From the NCBI RefSeq assembly GCF_000743355.1, contig NZ_JQEI01000026.1, forward strand, positions 248,001 through 312,000: a stretch of 64,000 nucleotides of DNA, in the 5' to 3' direction. Under the pieces are notes generated by a model. The model had not been told where the DNA came from, ran no database searches, and saw nothing but the letters and a program-made list of their open reading frames with translations. Both the position numbers and the translations under genes were made by a program. The stretch comes from Serratia sp. Ag1. Its GTDB lineage: Bacteria > Pseudomonadota > Gammaproteobacteria > Enterobacterales > Enterobacteriaceae. Of this stretch, positions 63,575-64,000 are shown piece by piece (positions within the stretch are counted from its first letter, which is position 1; each line of letters starts with the position of its first letter).

Positions 63575-64000
63575 ATGCGTCTGGATCGTCTTACCAATAA
63601 ATTCCAGCTTGCCCTCGCCGATGCCCAATCTTTGGCCCTAGGGCGCGACAATCAATTTATCGAACCGTTACATTTGATGAGTGCATTGCTCAATCAGGAT
63701 GGAGGCACGGTTCGCCCATTATTAACTTCTGCCGGGATCGATGCTGGGCGTGTACGCAGCGAAATCGATCAGGCGCTGTCTCGTCTGTCACAAGTTGAAG
63801 GTACCGGTGGTGATGTTCAGCCATCACACGAACTGGTACGCATACTTAACCTGTGTGACAAACTGGCGCAAAAGCGCGCCGACAAATTTATTTCTTCCGA
63901 GCTGTTTGTTCTGGCGGTACTTGAAGATCGTGGTACGTTGACCGACCTGCTAAAAGCCGCTGGCGCGACGGCTGATAAAATATCTAAAGCCATTGAACAA
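63575..64000 (+). CDS. clpB: ATP-dependent chaperone ClpB (3'-truncated by window edge)
   Basis: The first 142 residues of ClpB, the Hsp100 disaggregase that works with DnaK. The visible part is the N-terminal Clp repeat domain ([51 protein letters not shown] split at natural points). The ATG follows TTGGAGGTGTT. The two AAA+ modules lie outside the window. It stands behind a sigma-32 promoter. Confidence 0.96.
   Translation, partial: MRLDRLTNKFQLALADAQSLALGRDNQFIEPLHLMSALLNQDGGTVRPLLTSAGIDAGRVRSEIDQALSRLSQVEGTGGDVQPSHELVRILNLCDKLAQKRADKFISSELFVLAVLEDRGTLTDLLKAAGATADKISKAIEQ

Overview
The window is a stretch of enterobacterial chromosome. Gene order and protein sequences (cysG-cysD-cysN-cysC, ftsB-ispD-ispF-truD-surE-pcm-nlpD-rpoS, mutS, recA-recX-alaS-csrA-serV-argV, gshA-micA-luxS, ffh-rpsP-rimM-trmD-rplS, aroF-tyrA/pheA, raiA-bamD-rluD-pgeF-clpB) are those of Enterobacterales. 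The cysG-cysDNC arrangement, the ERIC elements and the protein variants point to Serratia or a close Yersiniaceae relative; the genus is an inference.

Region 1-10,270 is the right end of a contractile-tail prophage or phage-tail-like bacteriocin. It begins inside a baseplate J-like gene, continues with a DUF2612 protein, two short-fibre/fibre-assembly gene pairs, a lambda-Stf-type N-terminal fibre gene and two mosaic fibre genes with pyocin-knob-like middles, and ends with two holin-like genes and an N-acetylmuramidase. No integrase, capsid gene or att site is visible on this side; the last gene runs directly up to the chromosomal iap gene.

Region 10,295-25,910 is core genome: iap (with an unusual repeated N-terminal extension), an ERIC element, the sulfate-assimilation operon, ygbE, a polar amino acid ABC transporter placed between ygbE and ftsB, and the ftsB-to-rpoS cluster. 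Region 25,987-37,242 holds mutS, an exported alpha/beta hydrolase, slyB, the zinc/envelope stress module zraP/zraSR with divergent sigma-54 promoters, a Tat-exported beta-carbonic anhydrase and mltB. Region 37,538-47,345 holds pncC, recA (LexA box), recX, alaS, csrA, a tRNA-Ser/tRNA-Arg cluster that ends in a tRNA-tail element, yqaBA, gshA, the sRNA MicA and luxS.

Region 47,414-64,000 holds corB-ypjD, ffh, the rpsP operon, ydiY, a Dcu-type C4-dicarboxylate carrier with a NarL-type site, aroF-tyrA with TyrR-type boxes, pheA with its Phe-rich leader peptide and attenuator, raiA, bamD, rluD-pgeF, and the start of clpB behind a sigma-32 promoter.

I found no CRISPR array and no insertion sequence. 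The most unusual items are the tail-fibre mosaic, the cloverleaf-like tRNA-Arg tail element, the asymmetric zra control region, the ERIC family with identical 43-bp internal-deletion forms (one inside the pheA leader), and the hexanucleotide repeat in zraS. All function calls rest on remembered family sequences; no database search was run.
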